64,000 nt of DNA. Origin: Inquilinus sp. Marseille-Q2685. GTDB taxonomy: Bacteria; Pseudomonadota; Alphaproteobacteria; DSM-16000; Inquilinaceae. The translations under genes and the position numbers were made by a program. Where the stretch lies: NCBI RefSeq assembly GCF_916619195.1, contig NZ_CAKAKL010000014.1, positions 1-64,000 of the forward strand, given 5' to 3'. Numbering within the stretch: the first letter of the stretch is position 1; every line of letters starts with the position of its first letter. This document shows positions 45,910 to 53,750 of the stretch, one piece after another. The notes beneath the pieces were generated by a model. The model did not search any database and was not told where the DNA came from. It saw nothing but the letters and a program-made list of their open reading frames with translations.

Positions 45910-47583
45910 ATGCAGGTCCTTCCCACCGCTTTCGTCGTCGCCCGCGACCTGAAACGGCTGCAGCAGATCGTCACCGTGCTGCTGCGCTTCGGCTTCGGCG
46001 ACCTGGTGCGCCGGCTGGGGCTGCACCGGCTGCTGAAGCAGGCCGGGCTGGCCCCCGGCGACACCGGGACGGCCGCGCCCGGCCAGGACATGCCGGCCCG
46101 GCTGCGGCTGGCGATCGAGGCGCTGGGGCCGACCTTCGTGAAGCTGGGCCAGATCCTGGCGACCCGCAGCGACCTGCTGCCGGCGGAGTGGATCGCCGAG
46201 CTGGAGAAGCTGCACGACCGCGTTCCGCCCCTGCCCTATGAGGCGCTGGCGCCGGTGGTCGAGGCGGCGCTGGGCAGCCCGCCTGACGCCATCTTCGCCC
46301 GCTTCGACCGCGAGCCGCTGGCCTCGGCCTCGATCGCCCAGGTGCATCGCGCGGCGCTGGCGGACGGCACCGAGGTGGTGGTGAAGATCCGCCGGCCCGG
46401 GCTGCGGCCGCTGGTCGAGGCCGACCTGCGCCTGCTGGCCCATGCCGCCAAGCTCGCCGAGACCGAGCTGCCGGAGCTGCGCCGCTATCATCCCGAGGCG
46501 ATCACCCGCAACTTGGCGGCCGCGATCGGCGAGGAGCTGGACCTGGCCAATGAAGGCCGCAACGCCGAGCTGATCGCCGCCCAGTTCGAGGGCCGGCCGG
46601 AGGTCGTCGTGCCGGGCATCCACTGGGCCTGGACCAGCGAGGAGGTGCTGGTGCAGGACTTCGTCGCGGGCGTCCGGCCCAGCGACGAGGCGGCGCTGGA
46701 AAAGGCCGGGCTGGACCGGCGGGTGCTGGCGGCGCGCAGCTCCAACGCCTTCCTGCAGATGATGCTGATCGACGGCGTGTTCCATGCCGACCCGCATCCC
46801 GGCAACATGCTGTGCCTGCCGGGCGACCGCATCGCCTATCTCGATTTCGGCACGATCGGCCGGCTGTCGGCGCGGCGGCGCGACCAGCTGGTGACGTTGA
46901 TGGCGGCGATCACGGGCGGCAGCGCCGCCGGGGTGCGCGAGGTGCTGCTGGACTGGGCCGGCCAGCCCGACATCGACGCCCGCCCGCTGGAGGAGGCGGC
47001 GGAGGCCTTCCTGGCCCGCCACACCCGCGGCGCGCTGGGCCGGCTGAAGCTGGGCCAGGCGCTGGCCGATTTCGTCGCCCTGATGCGCGACCACGACCTG
47101 GCCCTGCCGCCCGACCTGGCGCTGGTGCTGAAGGCGCTGATGACCTCCGAAGGCGTGGTCCGCCGCCTGGACCCGGAGCTGGACGTGGTGCGCGAGGTGG
47201 AACCGGTGGTGCGCCGCGCTTTGACCGCGCGCTATGCCCCCGAGGCGATGTTGAGCCGGGCCGGATCGGCCCTGCTGGAGCTGCAGGCCCTGGCCGGGGA
47301 CGCGCCCGGCATCCTGCGCCGGGTGCTGCGGCGGCTGGAGAAGGGCCGGGTGAAGCTGGAGGTCGAGATCGGCCGGATGGACAGGTTCGGCGGCTCGATC
47401 GAGCGCGGCGCCGCGCGCATCGCCGTCGCCATCGTCACCGCCGCATTCGTGGTCGGGCTGGCGCCGATCCTGGCCGAGACCGGGCCGCGGCTGTTCGGCA
47501 TCCCCGCCTTCGCCCTGCTCGGCTGCCTCGCCGCCCTGGCCGGCATCGCCTGGCTGCTGCTGCCGGGCAGAGGCAGGGATTAG
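45910..47583 (+). CDS. ABC1/UbiB-family atypical kinase
   Basis: A 557-residue ABC1/ADCK/UbiB protein. The family KxGQ motif is in FVKLGQILATR, the Ala-rich loop in ASASIAQVHRA, the lysine strand in EVVVKIRRPG, and the catalytic and metal loops in HADPHPGNML and YLDFGTIGRL. Two C-terminal hydrophobic helices (~residues 500-550) anchor it in the membrane. UbiB proteins support ubiquinone synthesis or lipid transport. No ubiE or other ubi gene is adjacent, so this may be a second paralogue. MQVLPTA (45910) is preferred to the ATG 15 bp upstream. Confidence 0.9.
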   Translation: MQVLPTAFVVARDLKRLQQIVTVLLRFGFGDLVRRLGLHRLLKQAGLAPGDTGTAAPGQDMPARLRLAIEALGPTFVKLGQILATRSDLLPAEWIAELEKLHDRVPPLPYEALAPVVEAALGSPPDAIFARFDREPLASASIAQVHRAALADGTEVVVKIRRPGLRPLVEADLRLLAHAAKLAETELPELRRYHPEAITRNLAAAIGEELDLANEGRNAELIAAQFEGRPEVVVPGIHWAWTSEEVLVQDFVAGVRPSDEAALEKAGLDRRVLAARSSNAFLQMMLIDGVFHADPHPGNMLCLPGDRIAYLDFGTIGRLSARRRDQLVTLMAAITGGSAAGVREVLLDWAGQPDIDARPLEEAAEAFLARHTRGALGRLKLGQALADFVALMRDHDLALPPDLALVLKALMTSEGVVRRLDPELDVVREVEPVVRRALTARYAPEAMLSRAGSALLELQALAGDAPGILRRVLRRLEKGRVKLEVEIGRMDRFGGSIERGAARIAVAIVTAAFVVGLAPILAETGPRLFGIPAFALLGCLAALAGIAWLLLPGRGRD

Positions 47584-47725
47584 AGACCGTTTGGAAATGC
47601 TACTGGCGCGGCCGTCTGACGGCGGTTTCTCCGCTTCCGGTGCTCACGCACCAAACGTGCGCTGCGCTCCGGTTCTCGAAACCACCGCCAGCCGACTCAC
47701 GCCAGCGCATTTCCAAACGGTCTCT
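47582..47725. repeat. 144-bp element with perfect 19-bp inverted ends
   Basis: AGAGACCGTTTGGAAATGC (47582-47600) and its exact reverse complement (47707-47725) bound a GC-rich interior that continues to pair (CTGGCG/CGCCAG, GGCGGTTTC/GAAACCACCGCC). The left end begins inside the ubiB-like stop codon. The structure is that of a miniature inverted-repeat element or very long hairpin; it may also terminate transcription. The remainder of the 487-bp gap to the DUF1127 gene is AT-rich. Confidence 0.85.
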
Positions 47726-47852
47726 CAGGAACGGGAAGTCCCGTCTCGCTTCGCCTCCGGAAAGCCCGGCGGCGCCGTACCGGCCCGGAACATTCACGGC
47801 AAGCCCGGACCAGGGACAACCAGATCGGAAAATACTCCAGACATCATTACGA

Positions 47853-47915
47853 TTTGTTAATACCGATCAAACAAAACTTCATTTGTTCAATTAATTCTTG
47901 ATTAAGAAAAATCAA
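47853..47915 (+). promoter_or_regulatory. AT-rich leader of the DUF1127 gene with dyads
   Basis: The sequence from ~47820 to 47960 is by far the most AT-rich in the window. It holds TTTGTT at 47853, AACAAA at 47870, TTTGTT at 47882, and the dyad TTGATT-N6-AATCAA at 47898-47915. Together these resemble binding sites and a promoter for the DUF1127 gene 150-200 bp downstream, leaving a long 5' leader. Confidence 0.5.
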
Positions 47916-48061
47916 ACTTCTCAAAAAAGCACTTTCGTACAATCATATTTGCTGTCGATAGCCATCTTCTCCGACATCGAAGCAAAACCGCTGCGCGGCA
48001 TCCGCGGGAAACTCGGCTTTTCCCGGCGAGGCGCCTGTCGCGGCGCAAGGAGAGTTGTCCC

Positions 48062-48274
48062 GTGTCGACCAGTGAACGTCCGTCCACCGCCGCCCGGCGC
48101 GCCGCGGTTCGCAGAGAGTCGATCACATCCCTGGTGGACCTGCTGCTGACCTGGCATGAACGCGTGCAGCAGCGCCGCTGCCTGGCAAGCCTGCCGGATT
48201 CCTTCCTGGCCGATTGCGGCCTGAGCCGATGCGATGTCGACGGGGAGAGTCGCAAGCCGTTCTGGCGCGACTGA
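48062..48274 (+). CDS. DUF1127 small basic protein
   Basis: A 70-residue DUF1127 (YjiS-like) protein. The domain runs from residue ~29 (LLTWHERVQQRRCLASLPD ... LADCGLSRCDVDGE). In alphaproteobacteria small DUF1127 proteins bind RNA and affect RNA turnover and stress responses, and their mRNAs can themselves be sources of regulatory RNA. The GTG start follows AAGGAGAG. The AT-rich leader suggests tight regulation. Confidence 0.85.
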   Translation: MSTSERPSTAARRAAVRRESITSLVDLLLTWHERVQQRRCLASLPDSFLADCGLSRCDVDGESRKPFWRD

Positions 48275-48280
48275 TGCCGA

Positions 48281-48502
48281 TCAGTGCGCCAGCACCACCT
48301 TCCGGGCGTGGACGTCGATGACGGAGAACTCGCGGTCGGGGAAGCAGCGGGCCCCGACCTCGAGCGCCACGCCGGCATCGGCGTAGAAGCACATCACCTT
48401 GCCGCGGCGGACGAAGGCGTATTGCGAGGGCGCGGCGGTCGCGGACTCGGCGAGGAACCGCTCCAGAACGGCGACATCCGCCTTCCCGACATGCCCGGCC
48501 AT
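48281..48502 (-). CDS. Small hypothetical protein
   Basis: A 73-residue protein with a plausible alpha/beta composition (VLERFLAESATAAPSQYAFV, CFPDREFSVIDVHARKVVLA). No family is recognised. It ends 6 bp from the convergent DUF1127 gene. The competing frame on the plus strand looks like a shadow. Confidence 0.55.
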   Translation of the reverse strand: MAGHVGKADVAVLERFLAESATAAPSQYAFVRRGKVMCFYADAGVALEVGARCFPDREFSVIDVHARKVVLAH

Positions 48503-48679
48503 CGCCGCCTCCCGACACCGCCCGCACGCGGCATCCTAGGCCCCTGCCGGGCCGGAGACCACGGACGATCGTCTCAGCCCTCAAATTTCCACGGCGATGT
48601 CGGGACCGGATGCCCCGCCGGGCATCGCCTTGTGGGGCAATCAAGGGATTAGCGGGCAAAGCCCCGTGCGGCCGCAGGG

Positions 48680-49054
48680 CTAAAGCACGCGAAAACCTGC
48701 GCAGCGTTCGCAGAAGGCGGCGAAAGCCTCCAGCGTCGCGCGGTCGGTGCCGTAGTTCTTGTGCATCTCCCCGGGCTCCCGATGAAACACCCCATCTGGC
48801 GGAACGATGGAGACCGCGCCGTCGAGCAGCAGCCGTTCGCCCTCACCCAGCGTCGGACACAGCAGGGTCCGAATGGCATGGCCGACAGCGCAGGCCTCCG
48901 CTGCGTCCAGTTCGCCGACGCAGGCCTGGTGGAGACCGTCCACACGGCCGGAGGGCAGCACCTTTGTCCGGCGCACCGCTTCGACGATGGCCCTCCAGTG
49001 CCACCAGTTGATGGAGAAGTCGTGATCGGCATCGCCGTTGTCGATCAGGACCAC
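48680..49054 (-). CDS. Hypothetical protein with an INWWHWR motif
   Basis: About 124 residues from a GTG at 49054 (another GTG at 49060); GGGAGGG lies upstream. The segment DFSINWWHWRAIVEAVRR and a C-terminal half with GEMHKNYGTDRATLEAFAAF look like a folded globular protein. I recall similar uncharacterised proteins but no function. The open frame extends back to 50023 across unrelated genes and is not coding there. The 177-bp gaps on each side hold nothing I can name. Confidence 0.6.
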   Translation of the reverse strand: MVLIDNGDADHDFSINWWHWRAIVEAVRRTKVLPSGRVDGLHQACVGELDAAEACAVGHAIRTLLCPTLGEGERLLLDGAVSIVPPDGVFHREPGEMHKNYGTDRATLEAFAAFCERCAGFRVL

Positions 49055-49231
49055 TCCCACCCCGCCCTCCCTGCCGATTGCGGTCAGACCAAGAATGCGC
49101 CACCGGAATCCTCCGCACACTCGGAAAAAAATTTGCCGTGCTGTCGGGGACGGACCTTCTTCTCCGTCCTTGGACCAGGAGCGGCCCGGGCCGCCGGCTC
49201 CGCCCGTCCGATGGAAGGAAGGAACGTCGCG

Positions 49232-49702
49232 ATGAAGGTCACCCAGCATCTCTGGTTCGAGCGCGACATGGAGGCCGCGATCGGCTTCTACACCGCGCTG
49301 ATCCCCGGCTCGGCGGTCCACTGGGTCACGCCCCTGCCCGCCGACACCCCGAGCGGCCCGGCCGGCAGCGTGCGGCTCGCCGGCTTCACCCTGGGCGATC
49401 AGCGCTATCAGGCGATCGAGGCCGGGCCGCTGAACCCGTTCAACCACGCCTTCTCGATCATGGTGGAGTGCGACACCCAGGCCGAGGTCGACCGGCTGTG
49501 GGACGCGCTGAAGGAAGGCGGCACGGTCGAGCAATGCGGCTGGCTGCGCGACCGCTGGGGCCTGTCCTGGCAGATCCTGCCGAAGCGGCTGGGCGAGCTG
49601 ATGACCGACCCCGACCCGGCCAAGGTCAAGCGGGTCACCGAGGCGATGCTGCAGATGGTGAAGATCGACGTCGCCGGGCTGGAGGCGGCGGCGAAGGGCT
49701 GA
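49232..49702 (+). CDS. VOC-superfamily protein (PhnB/3-demethylubiquinone methyltransferase-like)
   Basis: A 156-residue vicinal-oxygen-chelate protein of the PhnB-like 3-dmu-9_3-mt group: LWFERDMEAAIGFYTALIPG at the N-terminus, then NHAFSIMVECDTQAEVDRLWDAL and CGWLRDRWGLSWQILPKRL. Despite the family name these are probably not methyltransferases; the substrate is unknown. The ATG at 49232 follows GGAAGGAAC. It is followed by an SRPBCC gene, a common pairing. Confidence 0.9.
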   Translation: MKVTQHLWFERDMEAAIGFYTALIPGSAVHWVTPLPADTPSGPAGSVRLAGFTLGDQRYQAIEAGPLNPFNHAFSIMVECDTQAEVDRLWDALKEGGTVEQCGWLRDRWGLSWQILPKRLGELMTDPDPAKVKRVTEAMLQMVKIDVAGLEAAAKG

Positions 49703-49770
49703 GCCCTGGTCCGGCGCCCTCCGTCGCTCCAGGCCGTGTCGAGAGGAACTGAAACAGAAGGAGAAGGTCG

Positions 49771-50289
49771 ATGGACGAAGGACGAGAGAGTGAGCCCAGA
49801 CCCATGAAGAACCGCACGGCGGTGGAACGGAAGTCCGAGCGTGAGCTGGTCGTTGCGCGAACCTTCGACGGCCCGGCCCGCATCGTGTTCGAGGCGTGGA
49901 CCAAGCCCGAGCTGTTCGAGCGGTGGTGGGTCCCGAAGTCGATGGACGTACCCCTGCTTTCCTGCGAGATGGATGTCCGTGTCGGGGGCGGGTACCGTCT
50001 GGAATTCGGCCACGATGCCTCAAAGACCGTGGCGTTCTTCGGCAGGTACCTCGAAGTGACGCCGCACGCCCGCCTCGTCTGGACCAATGACGAAAGCGAT
50101 AACGGTGCCGTGACCACGGTGACCTTCGAGGAAAAGGGAGGCAAGACGCTGCTGGTCCTGCACGAACTCTATCCCTCGAAGGAAGCCCTCGACGATGCCA
50201 TCGCCGGGACGGAGGGTGGAATGCCCGAGCAGTTCGAGCAACTGGACGAGCTTCTCGTCACCCTGGGCGCGAGCGTGGGACGGTCGTGA
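49771..50289 (+). CDS. SRPBCC / AHSA1-family protein
   Basis: A 172-residue START-like protein (activator of Hsp90 ATPase homologue 1-like). ARTFDGPARIVFEAWTKPEL and FERWWVPKS are the family N-terminal patterns, and VTFEEKGGKTLLVLHELYPS the central strands. It binds an unknown hydrophobic ligand. The start has AAGGAGAAGG upstream; a second ATG lies at 49804. It is 68 bp after the VOC gene. Confidence 0.9.
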   Translation: MDEGRESEPRPMKNRTAVERKSERELVVARTFDGPARIVFEAWTKPELFERWWVPKSMDVPLLSCEMDVRVGGGYRLEFGHDASKTVAFFGRYLEVTPHARLVWTNDESDNGAVTTVTFEEKGGKTLLVLHELYPSKEALDDAIAGTEGGMPEQFEQLDELLVTLGASVGRS

Positions 50290-50420
50290 CGTCGCCGATC
50301 TCGCGGTCGGCCGCCAAACCGACCTCTCCTTCAGAGCTGGCATCCTTCTCGCCGCTGCTGTCATAAACTCCAGATGGATCTCAACAGGCCTCAGAACAGG
50401 ACAACCGTCAGGAGGACGCC

Positions 50421-50873
50421 ATGACCCGGTTGAGCGTGCCGCAGGAAGGCCACTGCCGGTGCGGCCAGGTGCGCTTCCGCATCACCGCCCGGCCGCTGGT
50501 CACCATCGCCTGCCACTGCACCGGCTGCCAGCGGATGACCGGCAGCGCCTTCTCCCTGTCCGCGGCGATCCCGAGCGAGGGCTTCGCCGTGATCCAGGGC
50601 GAGCCGGTGATCGGCGGGCTGCACGGCCCGTCGCGGCATTATTTCTGCCCGCACTGCCTGAGCTGGCTGTTCACCCGGCCGGAGGGGCTGGACCAGTTCG
50701 TCAACGTCCGGTCGACCATGCTGGACGACCCGGCCTGGTCGGTGCCGTTCATCGAAACCTGCACCGCGGAGAAACTCGCCTGGGCAACCACGCCGGCGGT
50801 GCACAGCTACGAAGCCTATCCGCCGGTGGAGGCCTACGGTCCGCTGGTCGAGGAGTACGCGGCGCGGCCGTGA
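50421..50873 (+). CDS. GFA (CENP-V/Gfa-type) zinc protein
   Basis: A 150-residue GFA-domain protein named for glutathione-dependent formaldehyde-activating enzyme. The zinc cysteines are in GHCRCGQVRF, ACHCTGCQRMTGS and FCPHCLSW. A real role in formaldehyde metabolism is doubtful for most members. It has AGGAGG upstream and is the last gene of the accessory block before the repeats that border tatC. Confidence 0.9.
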   Translation: MTRLSVPQEGHCRCGQVRFRITARPLVTIACHCTGCQRMTGSAFSLSAAIPSEGFAVIQGEPVIGGLHGPSRHYFCPHCLSWLFTRPEGLDQFVNVRSTMLDDPAWSVPFIETCTAEKLAWATTPAVHSYEAYPPVEAYGPLVEEYAARP

Positions 50874-50894
50874 GGCATGGAAGTCTCAGTTTTC

Positions 50895-50983
50895 TGTCAT
50901 TGCCGGGCTTGACCCGGGCATCCAGGAATGTCGATGCCGCTCTGGGCGGCCCCTGGATCGCCGGGTCAAGCCCGGCGATGACA
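50895..50983. repeat. REP-type palindromic element, copy 2
   Basis: An 89-bp palindrome nearly the same as 40739-40828: it begins TGTCATTGCCGGGCTTGAC, has AATGTCGATGCCGCTCTGG in the middle and ends in GTCAAGCCCGGCGATGACA. It marks the right edge of the block inserted between serS and tatC. Confidence 0.9.
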
Positions 50984-51039
50984 ATATAAATCGAGCCCTA
51001 CTCCTCGTCCGCACCCCGAAAACCCTCAACCGGACAGCC

Positions 51040-51062
51040 GTGGGTCAAGCCCGGGCATGACA
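51040..51062. repeat. Half REP element
   Basis: GTGGGTCAAGCCCGGGCATG plus ACA is the right half of the REP family at 40739 and 50895. It lies 57 bp from the complete copy and 14 bp from the tatC stop. Confidence 0.75.
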
Positions 51063-51076
51063 GTGAAGAGTGAAGG

Positions 51077-51904
51077 TCAGGCCGGGCCGTCGTCGGGGCG
51101 GGCGTCTTCCGCCTCGGCCTCCGCCTCGCGCTTGGCGCGGTCGCGCTCGATCAGGCCGCCGATGAAGATCGCGATCTCGTAGAGCAGCAGCATCGGCACG
51201 GCGAGCGCGATCTGGCTGATCGCGTCCGGCGGGGTCAGCACGGCGGCGACGACGAAGACGATGACGATGGCGTAGCGGCGCTTGCTCTTCAGCGTGGCGA
51301 CGCTGAGGATGCCGACGCGGACCAGAAGCGTCAGCAGCACCGGCAGCTGGAAGGCGATGCCGAAGGCCAGCAGCAGGCGCATCACCAGGTCGAGATAGTC
51401 CGACACCTTGGCGTCGAGCTTGATCTCGAGGCCGCTGCCGACATCCGGGCCCAGCACCTGGAAGGACAGGAAGAACTTCCAGGCCAGCGGGAACACGAAG
51501 TAGTACACGAAGGCCGCGCCGATGATGAACATCACCGGGCTGAACAGCAGGAACGGCAGGAAGGCGTTGCGCTCGTTGCGGTACAGGCCGGGCGCCACGA
51601 ACATCCAGATCTGGCTGGCCACCACCGGGAAGGCCAGGCAGAAGCCGCCCCAGAAACCGATCTTGATGTAGGTGAAGAACACCTCGGTCAGCGCCGTGTA
51701 GATCATCGACCGGGGCTGGCCCGGCGGCAGCGCATCCGCCAGCGGCTGGGTCAGGAACAGGTAGATCGCTTCCGCGAAGTGGTAGCAGATGAAGAACCCG
51801 ACCAGGATCGCGACCACGGAATAGATCAGCCGGGTGCGCAGCTCCAGCAGATGGTCCATCAGCGGCATCTGCTTGTCGTCGATCTCCTTGTCGGAGGGCG
51901 CCAT
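51077..51904 (-). CDS. tatC: Sec-independent protein translocase TatC
   Basis: A 275-residue TatC, the twin-arginine signal receptor, with six TM helices. The N-terminal MPLMDHLLELRTRLIYSVVA holds the conserved HLLELRxR, and FLPFLLFSPVMFIIGAAFVY and the C-terminal VLTPPDAISQIALAVPMLLL are typical. A ~20-residue acidic tail follows. It is the last gene of tatA-tatB-tatC on the minus strand. Confidence 0.97.
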   Translation of the reverse strand: MAPSDKEIDDKQMPLMDHLLELRTRLIYSVVAILVGFFICYHFAEAIYLFLTQPLADALPPGQPRSMIYTALTEVFFTYIKIGFWGGFCLAFPVVASQIWMFVAPGLYRNERNAFLPFLLFSPVMFIIGAAFVYYFVFPLAWKFFLSFQVLGPDVGSGLEIKLDAKVSDYLDLVMRLLLAFGIAFQLPVLLTLLVRVGILSVATLKSKRRYAIVIVFVVAAVLTPPDAISQIALAVPMLLLYEIAIFIGGLIERDRAKREAEAEAEDARPDDGPA

Positions 51905-51907
51905 GGA

Positions 51908-52450
51908 TCAGCTCGCGCGGTCGGTCGGGGTCGGGGCGGCGGCCGGGGCCGGCGCGGCAACAGGAACGGCGGCCGGCGACGCGGGAACGGCGGCCGGCGC
52001 GGGTTCGGCCGGAGCCTCCGGCTCGGCGGGCTTCGGACCCTCGACCGGCTGCGGGCCCTCAACCCTTCGCGGCTCCGCCGCGGGGGGCGCCGCCGCCCCG
52101 TTGGGCGCGGCCCTGTCGGGCTCCGCCCGCGGCGTGGCGCCGGGCGCCGCCTTGTCGAAGGCCTGCTTGATGTCGCGGACCGGGTCGAGCACGGTGTTGA
52201 CGTGCTCGGCCACCTGGCCGCGGACATCCATCGTCTTGGCTGCGTCCTGGACGGTCTTGCGCACCTCCTCCAGCTCGGCCTGGCGCACGATGTCGTCGAC
52301 ATGGCGCTGGAACTCGCTGGTGATGCGGCGGGCGTGCCGCGTCCATTTGCCGAGCTGATAGAGGGCGCGCGGCAGATCCTTCGGGCCGAGCACGATGAGT
52401 GCCACGACCACGATGATCATCAACTCCGACCAGTCGAAACCGAACATCAC
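51908..52450 (-). CDS. tatB: Sec-independent translocase TatB
   Basis: A 180-residue TatB. The N-terminal TM helix with the conserved acidic residue and hinge (FDWSELMIIVVVALIVLGPK, then DLPRAL) is followed by an amphipathic helix and a long Ala/Pro-rich tail of ~80 residues. It ends 3 bp before tatC begins. The tail is longer than in E. coli. Confidence 0.94.
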   Translation of the reverse strand: MMFGFDWSELMIIVVVALIVLGPKDLPRALYQLGKWTRHARRITSEFQRHVDDIVRQAELEEVRKTVQDAAKTMDVRGQVAEHVNTVLDPVRDIKQAFDKAAPGATPRAEPDRAAPNGAAAPPAAEPRRVEGPQPVEGPKPAEPEAPAEPAPAAVPASPAAVPVAAPAPAAAPTPTDRAS

Positions 52451-52508
52451 ATTCGTCCATCACGCCCCGCCTCCGGAGACGGGGCGCGGTTCCGGTTCCC
52501 CGAGGGGA

Positions 52509-52739
52509 CTATTGGCGGTCGACGGTCGTCCGGTTCGGACTGCCGGCTTCGGTGCCCGCGGGCGGCGGCACGGCCGGACGATCATCCGACCCGTCGCTCT
52601 TGGGATCGTCCGACAGCCCGGTCTTGAAGTTCTTGATCCCCTTGGCCAGGTCGCCCATCGCCCGCGGCAGCCGGTTCCCGAAGATCAGGAGCACGACGAC
52701 CAGGACGATCAACCAGTGCCAAATACTCAAACCACCCAT
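52509..52739 (-). CDS. tatA: Sec-independent translocase TatA
   Basis: A 76-residue TatA: a short TM helix ([20 protein letters not shown]), the hinge and amphipathic helix ([18 protein letters not shown]), and an acidic Pro-rich tail. The start at MGGLSIWHW (52739) has GAGGATGAG upstream and gives the normal length; the extension to 52793 is not coding. tatB starts 58 bp downstream. Confidence 0.95.
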   Translation of the reverse strand: MGGLSIWHWLIVLVVVLLIFGNRLPRAMGDLAKGIKNFKTGLSDDPKSDGSDDRPAVPPPAGTEAGSPNRTTVDRQ

Positions 52740-52877
52740 AAACTCATCCTCCAGCCCCAAGGCGGCCGGATCATCGCAGAAACCCCACGCCACCGCAATG
52801 CCGGCGGACGGCGCGAATCAGCGCAGAAATCCTGGGGTTTCGGCGGCGGCGAAAACCGCCCGGCGCGGCCCGTTCCG

Positions 52878-53483
52878 CTAGTCGCGGTCCTCGTCCTCCG
52901 GCGGCTCCGGCCCGTCCTCGCCGGACAATGTGCCGCCGGGCAGCACGGCCATGGCCGGGCGGGTGTCGAGCAGGCCCGAGGCCTTGAGCTCGTCGACGCT
53001 CGGCAGGTCCTCAAGCCCGCCGAGGCCGAAATGGTCGAGGAAGGCCGGGGTGGTGATCCAGGTCAGCGGCCGGCCGGGCTGCTGCCGGCGGCGGCCCGGG
53101 GCGATCCAGCCGGCCTCCAGCAGCGTGTCGAGCGTGCCCTTGGCCACGGCGACGCCGCGCACCGCCTCGATCTCCGGCCGCGTCACCGGCTGGTGATAGG
53201 CGATGATCGCCAGCGTCTCCAGGGCCGCCCGGGTCAGGCGGCGGACGACATGGCCGGCGTCGCGCAATAGCGGCGCCAGGTCGAGCGCGGTGCGGAAGGC
53301 CCAGCCGCCGGCGACCGGCATCAGGGTGACGCCGCGGTTGCGGTACTGCTCGACCAGCGTGTCGATCAGCTCCGGCACGTCGGCGCCGTCGGGCAGGCGC
53401 TCGGCGATCGCCGCCTCGGTCAGCGGCGTCGGCGAGGCGAACAGCATGGCTTCGACCAGGCGCAGGGCTTGATCAGCCTGCAT
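52878..53483 (-). CDS. scpB: Segregation and condensation protein ScpB
   Basis: A 201-residue ScpB, the winged-helix subunit of the SMC-ScpAB condensin. ALRLVEAMLFASPTPLTEAA and LETLAIIAYHQPVTRPEIEA are diagnostic. The present start codon and GAGGGTGGG ribosome-binding site lie inside the 33-bp inverted end of the element at 53475-53742, so the first three codons derive from that element. In relatives scpB usually starts at the scpA stop; here the two are 267 bp apart. Confidence 0.94.
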   Translation of the reverse strand: MQADQALRLVEAMLFASPTPLTEAAIAERLPDGADVPELIDTLVEQYRNRGVTLMPVAGGWAFRTALDLAPLLRDAGHVVRRLTRAALETLAIIAYHQPVTRPEIEAVRGVAVAKGTLDTLLEAGWIAPGRRRQQPGRPLTWITTPAFLDHFGLGGLEDLPSVDELKASGLLDTRPAMAVLPGGTLSGEDGPEPPEDEDRD

Positions 53484-53742
53484 ATCCCACCCTCACTGCA
53501 TCCTGCGTCGCCTTGCGGTGAGTCGAATGAGGGCTCGGGCCGCGAAGAGCGTATCGGGCCATACGATCGAGCGGCCCGCGCCCGCAGGCGGCCGCCGCAA
53601 GGCGACCCTCCGGGCCGGTTGAACATGCCGACATGGTGCGTCGAACGGCTTGCGCGATGCACCACATCGCGCTGCGCCGTCCTCCTGCCCTGTCGGCATG
53701 TTGAACCGGCGCAGGACGCAGTGAGGGTGGGATATGCAGGCT
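53475..53742. mobile_element. 268-bp non-coding element with 33-bp inverted ends at the scpA/scpB junction
   Basis: The outer arms 53475-53507 (AGCCTGCATATCCCACCCTC...) and 53710-53742 are reverse complements with one mismatch. Nested pairs follow: TCGCCTTGCGG (53508-53518) with CCGCAAGGCGA (53595-53605), and CCGGTTGAACATGCCGACA (53615-53633) with 53691-53709, one mismatch. No protein is encoded; frames on both strands merely repeat the same end peptide. It looks like a MITE or structured repeat. Confidence 0.8.
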
Positions 53743-53750
53743 TTGTTCGG

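Noticed and set aside
48284-48652. Plus-strand 122-residue ORF
   Set aside because: It overlaps the better-looking minus-strand 73-residue gene and has non-protein-like His/Gly/Arg composition.
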